From the NCBI GenBank assembly GCA_019677205.1, contig JAAMXY010000092.1, positions 22,890-75,938 of the forward strand: 53,049 nucleotides of DNA, given 5' to 3'. The DNA is from Pinguiococcus pyrenoidosus. Its lineage: Eukaryota; Sar; Pinguiophyceae; Pinguiochrysidales; Pinguiochrysidaceae. Positions 41,451 through 51,861 of the stretch are shown here, one piece after another; the first letter of the stretch is position 1; each line of letters opens with the position of its first letter. The notes under the pieces are model-generated. The model saw nothing but the letters and a program-made list of their open reading frames with translations, made no database searches and was not told where the DNA came from. Made by a program: the position numbers and the translations under genes.

Positions 41451-44400
41451 TGGGCCAAGATAGAGACGGCCGCCAGAAGCGCGTGGTGAAGAGTGAGAAG
41501 CTGAAGGTGCGCCAAAGCCTGTTCGGCGCGCTGCACTCCGACGACGNNNNNNNNNNNNNNNNNNNNNNNNNNNNNNNNNNNNNNNNNNNNNNNNNNNNNN
41601 NNNNNNNNNNNNNNNNNNNNNNNNNNNNNNNNNNNNNNNNNNNNNGCCAGCGTGTGGTGGCCAGCCATCGCCTTCGCTTCCTGGGCAGATGCGCGCCGCG
41701 TGGTGCCCTCGGCGTCAGGGCAAGGCGTCGGCAAGGACGAGATCATCGCGCTGCTCATGGGCATCCGCGAGTTCGGCATCTTCTCGGCCTACTCGGATAG
41801 CATCGTGCCGTACGCGGAGTTTCTAGAGACGCACGGCAACCTGGATGGGCTGCAGAAGCAGCTGAAGACGGAGATCAGCGCGGCCGTGGGCGACCTCGAG
41901 TCCATCCGCGAAGGAGCGGCGAAGCTTGGGCGGCCCCGCGACCTGTCCCCACACGGCGTCCCCTTCTCTCTCGTGAGGACGCTGCTACTGCGGAAGAAGA
42001 AGCTGGCGAACCTCGCCGCGGACCGCAAGGAAGATGGCGTCGATTCGCGGCAGACCTTGCGCCGGGCCTCCTTGTTCGCGTCCACCGTCGCTGCCATGTC
42101 GTTCAGCGAGCTCTGGAAGATGCTCAAGATCGACGGCTGGACCTACAAGAACGGAAGCGGCCTGGTGAGCTACTACTATCTGCAGCCCGGCGTGAAGAGC
42201 GTGGACGACGCGGTGGACGGCGAGGACTACTTCACCTCCGAGGTCGCTGTGATGCGGTTTGTGCAGCAGCTCGCCGACGCCGAGGTCCAGCGGAGATTCC
42301 CCAACCTCCATCGGGACGTGGCGGAGCGCCTCAGTGGCACTCCGTCGGGCTCCTCCTGCTCGGAGGCGTCGCCCGCCAGCAGCCTTGGCTCGGATTTGGA
42401 GGACGAGGAGGACACGGCGTCGGACGCCATGAAGCGGCAACTTGTCAAGCGCGGCTGGCAACGGCTGGTCGGTGTCGATGGAGGCCTGGTCTGGGTGAGG
42501 CCAGGCCGCACGGCCCAAGATGATTACGGACAGGACGTCTTCCCATCGTTGGCGGACGCCTACAACTTCGCGAAGCACGCCCTTCGGCATCGCCCGGAGA
42601 GCGACTGCGAAGACGCCTCACCGGATGCCGCGGACCAGGCGCAGCCCAGGAGCGATTGCGAGGACAACCCTGCACAAGCCCATGTTGCCGCCAGAGACAG
42701 CCTTAGCTTGCGCAAAGGTCGTGGAAAGGCAAAGAAACCGACCCTGAAGAAGACAACCGGCGCTGTCCGGGCGGGGCGCTTGACCAAGGTCCTTCCCGTT
42801 CCTGCCAAGGCGACTGCCGCCAAGGCGACGGCGGCCAAGGCGACTGCCGCCAAGGCAACGGCGGCCAAGGCGACGGCGGCAAAGGCGACGGCGGCCAAGG
42901 CCCCCGCGACCCGGAAGCGAAAGGCTCCCAAAGAGAAGCGGCCCAGGAAGACGAGCAGCGCGCTCAATCACTACCTCAAGCGCTTCCGGGAGGAGCAAGA
43001 GCTTCGGCGACAGAAGGCAAACCAGGAGAAGAGGCTGCGGCGCCGAGCTGCCAAGAGGGCGGAGCTCACCTGGAATACATCGTTGCACAAGGCGCATCGC
43101 GAGGGCAGGCGTCTTTGCCTCATCACGGCTGCCGCCGTCGTTGATCAGATGAAACCGCTGTACGGAGACGACCTGAAACGCCTCATCCGGGTCCCGTGGG
43201 CGCGGGGATGCTGGCGCCGGGCCGCGTTCGAGGTCATGTGCTTGGCCTTGAAGAGAAGCAGCGCCTTGTACGAGATCGACTTCTACGAGCTCAAGCGGGA
43301 AGTCCTTCAGATCGATCCGGGGGACAAGGAACTGCCGGACATCCTTTCCTTGCTGTCCGCCGAAGAACTGTCGGAGATGCCGGTGACAGTCGGCGAGGAA
43401 GATCTTCGCCTTGAGATCGTTCCGGGTCACGATGGATCACGCGCGCACTGTCTCCCGTGGAAGGACATCTGGACGACGCTTAGAGATGCCTGCGGCTGGA
43501 CAACGAGCGCGACTCCCTCGCGGCACTATACCATGCCCGATTGCCGAGGTCCGGCAGATGGCGGGAGGGCGAACGTCGAGTTCTTCGAAAGCGAGGACGA
43601 CGTCTGCGAGGAGCTTCGCCGCGCTCTCGGCCATCACTGCGCCATTGAAGTGAAACTGCAGCTATTCGCACGCTCGGAGGAGACGGACTCTGGAGCCCAA
43701 CGGCGGAGAGACGTGCGCCGACCAAGCCACTTGCGTTGGGAGACCAATAGTGACTCCACCTCCCCCTCCAGCAGCGTCAGCTCAGCGACGGAGCCGTCGC
43801 CAACTCTCCCGGCGTCTGACGACGGCATGAGCCCCATCGACGGCAGCGGACAGGAATCCGGCAGCCCCGCCGCGCCACCCGAGCTTGAGAGCGAAGACCC
43901 TGAGCTTGTCGAAAGGCAGGTCCGCTCTGCAATCGTTGGATCGTGCTGGAATGCGATCTACCGGGAGCTTCGGCAGGACCCGTACTGCTGGAAGTTCAAG
44001 GACGTTGTGGTCGACGGCCTACGAAAGACTTGCTACGTGATCCAAGGCACGAACACGACTCTGGAGAACCAGCAGGAGGCGGCGGAGTATCTCGTCGGGC
44101 ACTGGGCCGAGTATGGAAGTGTGATCAAGAAGGCCATTGGGGCAGATGCCTACGAATCGGAGGAGCAGGCAGCCGTTCAGCGCCTGCGCAGAGACAATGA
44201 GCAACGTAGCAGGAAACGGCGGAAGAAACAGATCGAAGAGAGGAACCAACGGCGACGGCAGGAGAAGAACGAGGCCTTCAGCACTGTGTGCAAGGAGCGA
44301 AAGGCGAGGGAGCAGGAGAGGCTCCAGAGACGCCAAGATCGCCAAGAAGCGCTGCTGGCAGAGGCGAGGATCACAGCGGAATCGGAGTCACCGTCGAAGG

Positions 44401-47400
44401 AGGGAAGCTCTCAAGCATCCTTTAACTCGGCGAAGAAGCAGAAGGCGATCGTCACGTGCACGCCCAGGAGATCCTTGCGAACGCCGTCAAGTGAGGCCTC
44501 GGCGAGCCTCGGCGAGATGGTTCGCTCTCGCTCTGAGCAGCGCAAAAGGTTTGAAGAGGAGTATCGCCAGGCCATGGAGAGCTTTGATGAGCTCTGGGTC
44601 ATGCTGAGAAAGCTGGGCTGGGTGGAGCTGGGCAAAGACTCCATGTACGGACCGCCCCTCCCGGCGTATGGGCGCACGATGACGGTCCGCCCTTCCAAGC
44701 TCCGTATTAAGAAAGAGGACGTCACCGACTACCTCAACTCTTTTCCGGAGCAGGTCTTCGGCATGAACTGGCAAGGGGAGCTGAGGGCGCACCTGAAGCA
44801 GATCAAGTGGATCTTCGTCAACGAGAGTCCCTCCTCCGCGGCGTCTTCGGGCCTGCTGAAAGCGAAAGGGGGCCGTCGCAGCGAGATCGTCTTGTGTCCT
44901 GGAGCTACAGGATCTGGATCTGGAAGCGAGACGCAAGCTCTCGACCTGAGCAACGATGAACATCCTGAACTACGGCATGCGCCGATCTCCGGAGAGTTCG
45001 GCTCCATTGAGGAAGTTAGCAAGTTCCTTGCGCAGTATCCGCCGCTTGGGCTGCAGACGGAGTTCTTCTGGCAAGAGCTTGTCAAGCATGGCTGGGGCCG
45101 GAGGTACAACAAGTGCGTGGCGCCGTGGGTGGCCAAGGGTGCTGCCAAGTCTAGCTTGCGGGTGGGTGTGGACATCTTTAACAAGACAGAGGATGTGCGT
45201 GCGTTCCTGTCCGTCCGCCCTTGGCTCAGCTGGTGCGATCCGGAGGACTACGACGACGTGGGAGACGCCATCGCGTCTGACGAGGATGACATGCAGTCCA
45301 TCGCATCCCACGAGAGTGATGCGTCGTGCGAGCCGCCCCTTGAAGATGCTGATGACGAGATGCTCACCTGCGAGGAAATAGGGCCTGATGACAGCGACGA
45401 GCCGGACGAACCCAACGATCCCAACGAACCCAACGAACCCAACGAACTGGAGGAGCTGGGTGACTTCTCTGCGTCACAACCACAAATCTCAGAGGAGGGA
45501 AGCTCCGAAGACTTCTTCACGTGCGAAGAGATGAAGGAAAGCTCAGTCGCGGTCTCTCCCAGGCCAACGGCCTTCAACGCCCGCCGCATCGAGGAGTTGG
45601 AGCGGATCAAGACGAATGCGCGTGCCCACATCGAAAAGGCCCGGCTCGCACTACCGCGGCGGGACGCGCGCAGAGCTCCAAAACGTCCGAGAAACGCGAG
45701 GAAGTCCAAGTCGTCGCCCGAGCCTGCGACGGCGGAGTGGAAAACCCCGCTTTCAAGATCGGTTGTGCTCAAGACACCCGGAAGCAGCTCCACGCGAAAG
45801 AGACGTCGCCTCGAAGAATCGTGCGATTCACCGTACCTTCAACCAGTTGGGGTGCTCAAGAAGCGCTTTCCGAGCCTAGGCAGGGACCTGATCAAGGCGA
45901 GGATCGGCCTTCCGGTGCCGTTCTCCCCTTTGTGGCAGGCGCTGCGACAGATGGGCTGGAAGCACCGAAACGCCAAGATCGATCCGAGGTACACCGATCC
46001 GTACACTTACCACGCGCCCATTCGGAGCAACGAGAAGCCGCAGTTCGGCATGAATTGGTTCATCGAGAGAGATCTCATGTCGTTGGCCGAGATGCTCATC
46101 AAGGAGGCTCTCAAAGATGGAGCTCCTACGCCTGCGTCTTCTCCTCCCGAGCCAGCCACCCAGGCGGCCGTGCCAAGCGCCGTGCAGAAGGATCCCGAAG
46201 CCGCGAGCTCCTCCATGCGGCTTCGCAGAGCACGTGACAAACTGCAGAAGTTCCTTGCAGACGAGGATCCCGTTGAGCGGTCCAGCGAGCTGCGCCAGCT
46301 GACCGACTTTCTGGTGCACGCCACCTCATCCACGATGCGACCAAACGAGCCCGGCGACACGTCTGGGAATGGCCCTTCATCGCACAGTGTCTACCTCTGC
46401 GGAGCACCAGGGACGGGGAAGACATTGACGTCAAAGCGGGCTCTGGTTGCTCTGCACGAGCATTTCGCAGCACTCGGGCAAGATCCGCCTCTGGTTCACT
46501 GGACGTCCGGGACGAGCTTTGACATGGCGTCCTCGAAGAGCATCTTCTGCGACATGTTGGCGACCTACGAAGAGAGGCCGAACCACGGCAGCCCGTCGCG
46601 GGCTCGGAGTCGACTGGCGAAGGTGCTGAGGAGATCCAGCGGCGAATCTCGAGCATGCATTCTCGTCTTGGACGAGTGCGACCAGCTGATCGATCGCAAC
46701 TTCGACACCCTTCACGACCTCTTTCAATGCGCGGCGGGCGAGGACTCCCGCTTCATCATCTTGGGCATTGCAAACGGCATCGACTTCCCCAGCAGATGCC
46801 TCAGCAAGCTGGGCCTGATCGGCGCCGCCCCGGAAGTGGTCGTTTTCAAGTCCTACAACGCCGAGCAGCTCAAGGGCATCGTTCTCCGTCGCACCGGCGA
46901 CGTCGTAGAGCCACGGGGAGCTGAATTCTGCGCCAGGAAAGTCGCCGCGGCCAATGGGGATGCGCGGCGAGCTCTCGACGTGGTGCGCATGGCCATCGAC
47001 TTGGCCATCAACGAGGTTGAAGAGAAGGGAGACAAGGAAGGAGAAGACTCAGGAGCAGGAGAAGACGAGGCGGGTGCGGCGAAGGGACCACGCGCTCTGG
47101 TGTCCTTTCGTCATATCATGCATGCCATAAAGGCCGGTCTCGGCGGAGAGAATGCCGCTGCTGCTGCGAGCGGGCTTCCGCCGGTGGCGAAGCAGATCCT
47201 GGTCGTCGCTTCCACTTCCGAGGAGGGCAGGTTCTCAGAAGCGCAACTGCGCCAAAAGTTCTCGCGAGCTTGTCATGATGCGCAGCTCGTGCGGGTTGAT
47301 GTGGGTGACTTCTCTGCCGCTTTGCGAGCGCTGGAGAACAGCGGCTTGATTGAGTGCAAGACCAAGAAGGGCTCGAGGCGGTCAAGCGTGCTGGGCCTGC

Positions 47401-47510
47401 CTGCAAGTAGAGCGGGCGACACGCGATGGCAGTGCCTGGTCACCGTCGAGGAGGTGATGAGAATTTTCGAAGATGATCCTGGGTGCGCACGTCTTCGGCG
47501 AGCGTTGTAA
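41451..47510 (+). CDS. ORC1/CDC6-type AAA+ ATPase with repeated Trp-rich modules and N-terminal PWWP-like region
   Basis: An open frame from the ATG at 41451 across a 99-N gap (41547-41645) to the stop at 47510; an alternative start is 42096. ORC1/CDC6 proteins load the replicative helicase at origins. The C-terminal third has Walker A (YLCGAPGTGKTLTSKRAL), Walker B (CILVLDECDQLIDRNFD), sensor 1 (ILGIANGIDFPSRCLSKLGL) and sensor 2 (NGDARRALDVVRMAIDLA), followed by a winged-helix end. Upstream about seven divergent copies of a module W..L...GW occur, for example ELWKMLKIDGWTYKNGSGLV, ELWVMLRKLGWVELGKDSMY, FFWQELVKHGWGRRYNK and PLWQALRQMGWKHRNAKIDP. A KATAA repeat (42805-42900) and charged linkers lie between them. 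Before 42096, SVWWPAIAFASWADARRVV resembles a PWWP-like domain and could be a separate gene. The gap may hide an intron or a frame change. Confidence 0.8.
41547..41645. other. Assembly gap (99 N)
   Basis: A run of 99 undetermined bases falls within the 5' part of the ORC1/CDC6-like gene. Its size may be nominal. The reading frame across it is therefore unverified. Confidence 0.99.
42805..42905 (+). repeat. 15-bp in-frame repeat encoding KATAA
   Basis: About six copies of GCCAAGGCGACTGCC or GCCAAGGCGACGGCG encode Ala-Lys-Ala-Thr-Ala, giving a histone-H1-like Lys/Ala tract just before the basic RKRKAPKEKRPRK. It probably contacts DNA or nucleosomes. Confidence 0.9.
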
Positions 47511-48064
47511 GACCCGGTTCTCTCCGCAGGTCGAGGTGACAAAGGGAAGTCTGTGATGATTGCATGCTACGTTGACAAGCATCCAACCGGGCACAAGTGA
47601 CAAAGAGGAAGACTGAGAAAGAAAAGAAAAAAGGCAGACGTTGGTGTTGTCTGCGGATCGCAGCTCTGCGTTCATGACCATTTGACAACAGAATCAAAAT
47701 TTCACTCCTGACTGAGGCTGCAGATCTTGCATCTCCGTCTCGCACACCAGCCCCGCCACAGCCTCGCACATACTCATCCATGTGCCAACGCCAGCAATCT
47801 CAGCAACGGACTCCAGTGCACGATACACCACACGTCGGCCCAGCAACAGTGTCTTCTGGTATGCCGTCACAGCGGAAGGGTCTATGTACATAGATTCCGA
47901 CCTTTTTTGGGGGGGGGGAGGGGGGCTACCCTAGTAAATGTCACATTTCACATCAGTGGCCGCGAGCGCCGAAGCCAAGCGCAAGCGTTCCGATGTCATG
48001 CTTCGGAGAAGGTGCGGGGATGGAAAAGACCCCGACCGTCTCCGAGCCACGATACCGAGTTTCT
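47511..48064. other. Convergent 3' spacer with G-run
   Basis: This 554-bp region lies between the stop codons of the ORC1-like gene and the methyltransferase-like gene. At about 47902-47927 it has T6 followed by G10, A and G6, which could form a G-quadruplex. I see no coding sequence or recognisable RNA gene. Confidence 0.55.
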
Positions 48065-48501
48065 CTATTCAAGTGCCGGATACGCAGTTGCACTGGGCTC
48101 GATACTGCGGCGTTGTACGTGGACCACTTGCGCCACTCCTGTGGAGATCTCGCCTTCGGCACTCTGAGCCTCCGAGACCGGGTGCTGGCCGTCGTTCGCA
48201 AGCAGCCCGTTCTTGCGGTCGCTAGTCAAGGAACCTGCTCTCTGGATACTCATTGATCTAGTCGACTTGACGAGCTCCTTGACTTCCCCACCCGACAAGC
48301 CACTCCGGACGACGGAGGTCCGCGAGTCCAAAGCATTGTCGCTCGCCGCACTAACGCTCTGTGACGTGGTCACGCCAGCGCCCGTCACCTGACTCTCAAG
48401 CTGGCCATCCTCCACCGCCGCATCCGGCGTGATGCTGTCGTGCGCAGCAGGCAATGATCCCCGAGAGCGGCTGCTGCCGTTGCTGCCGCGGCTGCCGCTG
48501 C

Positions 48502-48538
<37 letters not shown>

Positions 48539-50041
48539 GCCGCCGCCGCTGCTGCTGTCGCCGGTGGGGGGTCCATCGCGGTTGGCGACCTGTGCATTCC
48601 CTCCGAGCCTGTCCGGATGCGTCGGCTTGGCGACAAGCGGCGCAGGCTCGGCCTCAGCCACTTCGCGAGTCTGCGCTCTCCGAAAGCAGCGGAGGAAGGG
48701 GAGACAGCACGCACTGGAGCTGTCCGCGGAGGACACCGTTCCCTCGGCGGCCAGCGCTTGGCGGGAGGTCCGTACTGCAAGGGGATAGGCTCTTCCCTCG
48801 GCCACACGCATCCACAGGTAGAAGTGATGCCCTCTGCTCACGCTCCAACTGGTTGGGTACCGATCGGTGAGATCCCGGTTCTCCCGGTGCTGGACGAAGG
48901 GGAAATCGTCCGAGTTCCACATCATCTCGAGGTCCAGGTAGCTGAGAAGCATGGCCTGCGGGTGCATCCTTCGCAGCATCTTGCAGGTCTCCTCGTGGCA
49001 GGTCGAGAGCACATCGGTCTCCAGGAGGACGATATCGGCTGCCTCGACATAAGGGCAGTCGAACATGCTGCCCAGCTCGAACTCCAACCTCCTCGACTTG
49101 TCCTTGGTGGCCACGACGACGCGCTTCGGCTCGTGCAGGATGATGTCGAACTCGTTCGGGAAGAGGGAGACCATGGACCGCGCGGCGTTCTCCGCGATGC
49201 GGTAGCGGCTCTCGGCGAGCTCCACGCCATGCACGTGCTTGAGGTTGGGATACTGGAGGAAGGCCTGCACGCAGATCTTGCCCGTGCCCATGCCCAGGTC
49301 GATGAGCACGCTCCGCGCCTTCGCGCGCAGGCGGTTGGGGCCCAGGGCCTTGTTCACCCCGCGGGGCAGGAGCTCCCCGTACAACAGGCAGCTTCCGGAC
49401 GCGCTGGCCTTGTCCTTGTCGTTGCTGGTGATGCACAAGTGGCCGGAGGTCTTGTGCCCCGTCTCCTGCGTGCGGCAGCCGTAGATGTGGTACAGGCGCG
49501 ACTGCGCCAGGCAGAAGCTCTCGGAGATGTCCTCGACGTAGTCGTAGCTGTCGAAGCGGTGCAAGCCGCTGTCCACGGCGTCCAGCTCCTTGGTCTCCTG
49601 CTCCTTCCAGCGCGACGGCCGCATGACGTAGAAGGCCGTCCGCGTCATGCGCATCCAGCGCGCCTCTCCGCGGGCCTCGAACTCGACCAGGTGCTTCCCG
49701 GACGAGCGATGGTAGCTGCGCACGGTCCCCTCGTGCCACTCCAGATTGTCCACGAGCGCGCAGATGCGGCAGCCCAGCAGCGACGTGTTGGACCACGCCG
49801 TCTTCATCTTCATGTGCACCTGCAGCGACTCCAGGTCGTTGAACGTGCGGCCGTCCTCGATGCAGGTCAGCGTGGACTCGTCCAGCGGCTGCAGCTCGCT
49901 GGCGTCCGGCACCTTGATGAGCATCGCCTTGCGCTTCTTGGTGGTGGGGCTGCGGCTCGGGCTGGGGCCAGCGGGAGACTCCATCCGCTCCTCCAGCACC
50001 AGGGCGTTTGGCCCGACGTAGCTGTTGGGCGCCTGGATCAT
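48065..50041 (-). CDS. Class I SAM-dependent methyltransferase-like protein with Tudor-like module
   Basis: An intronless frame of 658 aa from the ATG at 50041. Around residues 90-140 a Tudor/chromo-barrel-like segment (CRICALVDNLEWHEGTVRSY, HRSSGKHLVEFEARGEARWM) may read chromatin. A Rossmann methyltransferase follows at about 240-420: motif I VLIDLGMGTGKICVQAFLQY, motif II-like HVHGVELAESRYRIAENAAR and a later strand AADIVLLETDVLS. The glycine loop and ELAESRY order recall DOT1-type histone methyltransferases, but the DOT1 signature is not clear. The substrate is unknown. The C-terminal 200 residues are disordered, including polyserine from CTG repeats. The frame may extend upstream through an acceptor just 5' of 50041 (REAARSK precedes the ATG), so a first exon could be missing. 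Confidence 0.72.
48485..48556. repeat. CTG/CCG trinucleotide repeat (polyserine)
   Basis: A run of about ten GCT/CTG units followed by GCCGCC and more GCT on the plus strand is read on the minus strand as AGC serine codons (with GGC glycine codons) in the methyltransferase-like protein tail. Confidence 0.9.
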
Positions 50042-51861
50042 CTTGCTCCGCGCCGCCTCACGACCTGTGGGATCAAGTTTGGGGGGTCAGCTGCGCAGGC
50101 GGGGGAGCGCTCTGGGAAGCTGCGCCGCTCTGGAGAGGCCGGATTCCACGCGTTTCGGTTGGCCTCCGGCCAGGTCCTCAGCGGCTGGGCCGTGGGAAAG
50201 ATCCGGCGGAGGCGCCGGAGTCGGCTTCTCTCCTCCGCAGCGGCGATTCCCACGCCGCGCACCTGGCCTCTGCCCCCAGAATCCGCGTCAACGCACCAAT
50301 CTGCTGTCAGTCAGACATCAGCTGCGGCGCCACGCACCCCAGCTTTTCTCTTCGGTGTCCAGTCTTCCCTCGCGCGTCTCCCGGGCGCCTCTCTCCCTAC
50401 GTACTCTCTGTGCGGTCCTCTCGCGCACGGGTGCTCACTCGCATCTCCACTCCCTTGCGCAGGCGCGGGTCGGCGCGCGCGCGCGCGCGGCGCCCGTGCT
50501 CACCTGGCTGCGGCGTTCTGAAGCCGGAGGTCACCAACCCGAGGTGGTTGGGGGCGGGGGCCCGCGTGCGCGGCAGACCGGATCCTGGAGCGCGCGCGCC
50601 GGACAGGCGTCCGATTGCGTCTCAGGGCGGGAGAATCCGGCGGAGATCCCCGTGCGGCTCGAGCGCGCGCCTCTCTACTGCCCCTGCGGCGGCGTTCGGA
50701 GGGTGAAACAAGGCGGACGAGGACTTGAGTTGGTTCCGGTACGTCGTGCGTCCTATGGCCGCGCAGGTGAGTTCGCGGGGTTTCGTTGCGTGGGCCAATG
50801 GCCGGCGCGGAGACGGCCGAAACCTCGGCGGCGAATGGGCGAACTCTCCGGCTCGAAATTTCCAGATGCTTCCTTCCCGATTCGCCGCTCGCGCCGCCGC
50901 AGCCAATGGCGCGCCGCCGTGAACGGCATGGATTTCCAATCCCCACAAAGGCATGAGCTTGTGGAGCGAGTGACGTATCCTTTGGCAGCCTGGATCCGGC
51001 TTCTTTCCTGTACTGGCGATTCAGCCAATCGTGGCGCCGGGCGATGCAGTTGTCATCCTCCGTAAATCAGCGGCGTACCGCGTGGGCAACGTATTGGGCT
51101 GCGAGCATTGGGCCACACCTTGAAGACTGCGGGCAATCCCGGGCAAACAAGCGAATTAGTCCTCCTGGCGGTGTTCTCCCAATGGTGATTGGGAATCGCC
51201 GACCCCACGGTTTTTGTTCCGCTATACTTCCCCAGCTCCGGAATTCAAACGACGGATCCAGGCGGAAGCCGGAGGCGGATGCCGCAGGTCTCGATCCGCT
51301 TCGGAGCGCTCCGAAGGACGAAGGAAGAGAGGTCGGCGCCGCAGGTCTTTCCGTCCCGATCGCTTGGAAGTCGGAAGTTCAAAGCTTCGGTTTCAGGTTT
51401 CAGGTTTCAGGTTTCAGGTTTTTCGGAGTGAGTCAGATCGGCATCTCCTCCAATCGCACGATCCAATCACGTGGGCGCTAGGCCCGTGTTCAACATTTTC
51501 AAAAGGTGTTGCTCCTGCCAAATTTGAGCGAGTGCGAAGCTGGTAGGACCGCTGTACTTTGCCACTTGAAGTGGACCCAGCAACCGGCCGTACGTAAGCG
51601 CCGCAGCTGAGCCGCCGGATCCTTCGACAACCTCAGCGGCGGAGCTCAACAGCGTCGGCGTCGAGATCAGCCCCGCAACGACGGACAGGTACCCTGCCGA
51701 CGCACCTCATTGGAGCGTTGCAGCGAGCAATCGACGAACGCCCAGAGAGGCCCGAGAGGCGCTGCAGCATCGCTGACGAGTCTGTCCGGCCCTCCTGCAG
51801 AGCTGCCCTTTCGTCGCTTCGCCGAGGCCTCCGGCGCTTCTCCACCCGATCCCTGCCCACC
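50042..51861. other. Long divergent intergenic region, no confident gene
   Basis: This 1.8-kb region between the methyltransferase-like gene (-) and formate-THF ligase (+) is the largest non-genic stretch in the window. Open frames on both strands are Arg/Pro/Ser-rich and lack domains, as expected of GC-rich non-coding DNA. It contains a CG dinucleotide run (about 50472-50490) and a heptamer array (51389-51421). A missing 5' exon of the methyltransferase gene could lie near its left end. I find no tRNA or other RNA structure. Confidence 0.5.
51389..51421. repeat. Heptamer repeat (TTTCAGG)x4
   Basis: Four perfect tandem copies of GGTTTCA/TTTCAGG are followed by TTTTTCGG. The unit differs by two changes from the common TTTAGGG telomere heptamer, but there is no evidence here that it is telomeric. 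It lies about 450 bp upstream of the formate-THF ligase ATG. Confidence 0.85.

Noticed and set aside
50025-51065. 346-codon plus-strand open frame in the long intergenic region
   Set aside because: Arg/Ser/Pro-rich low-complexity translation without motifs; overlapping open frames on both strands indicate GC-rich non-coding DNA.
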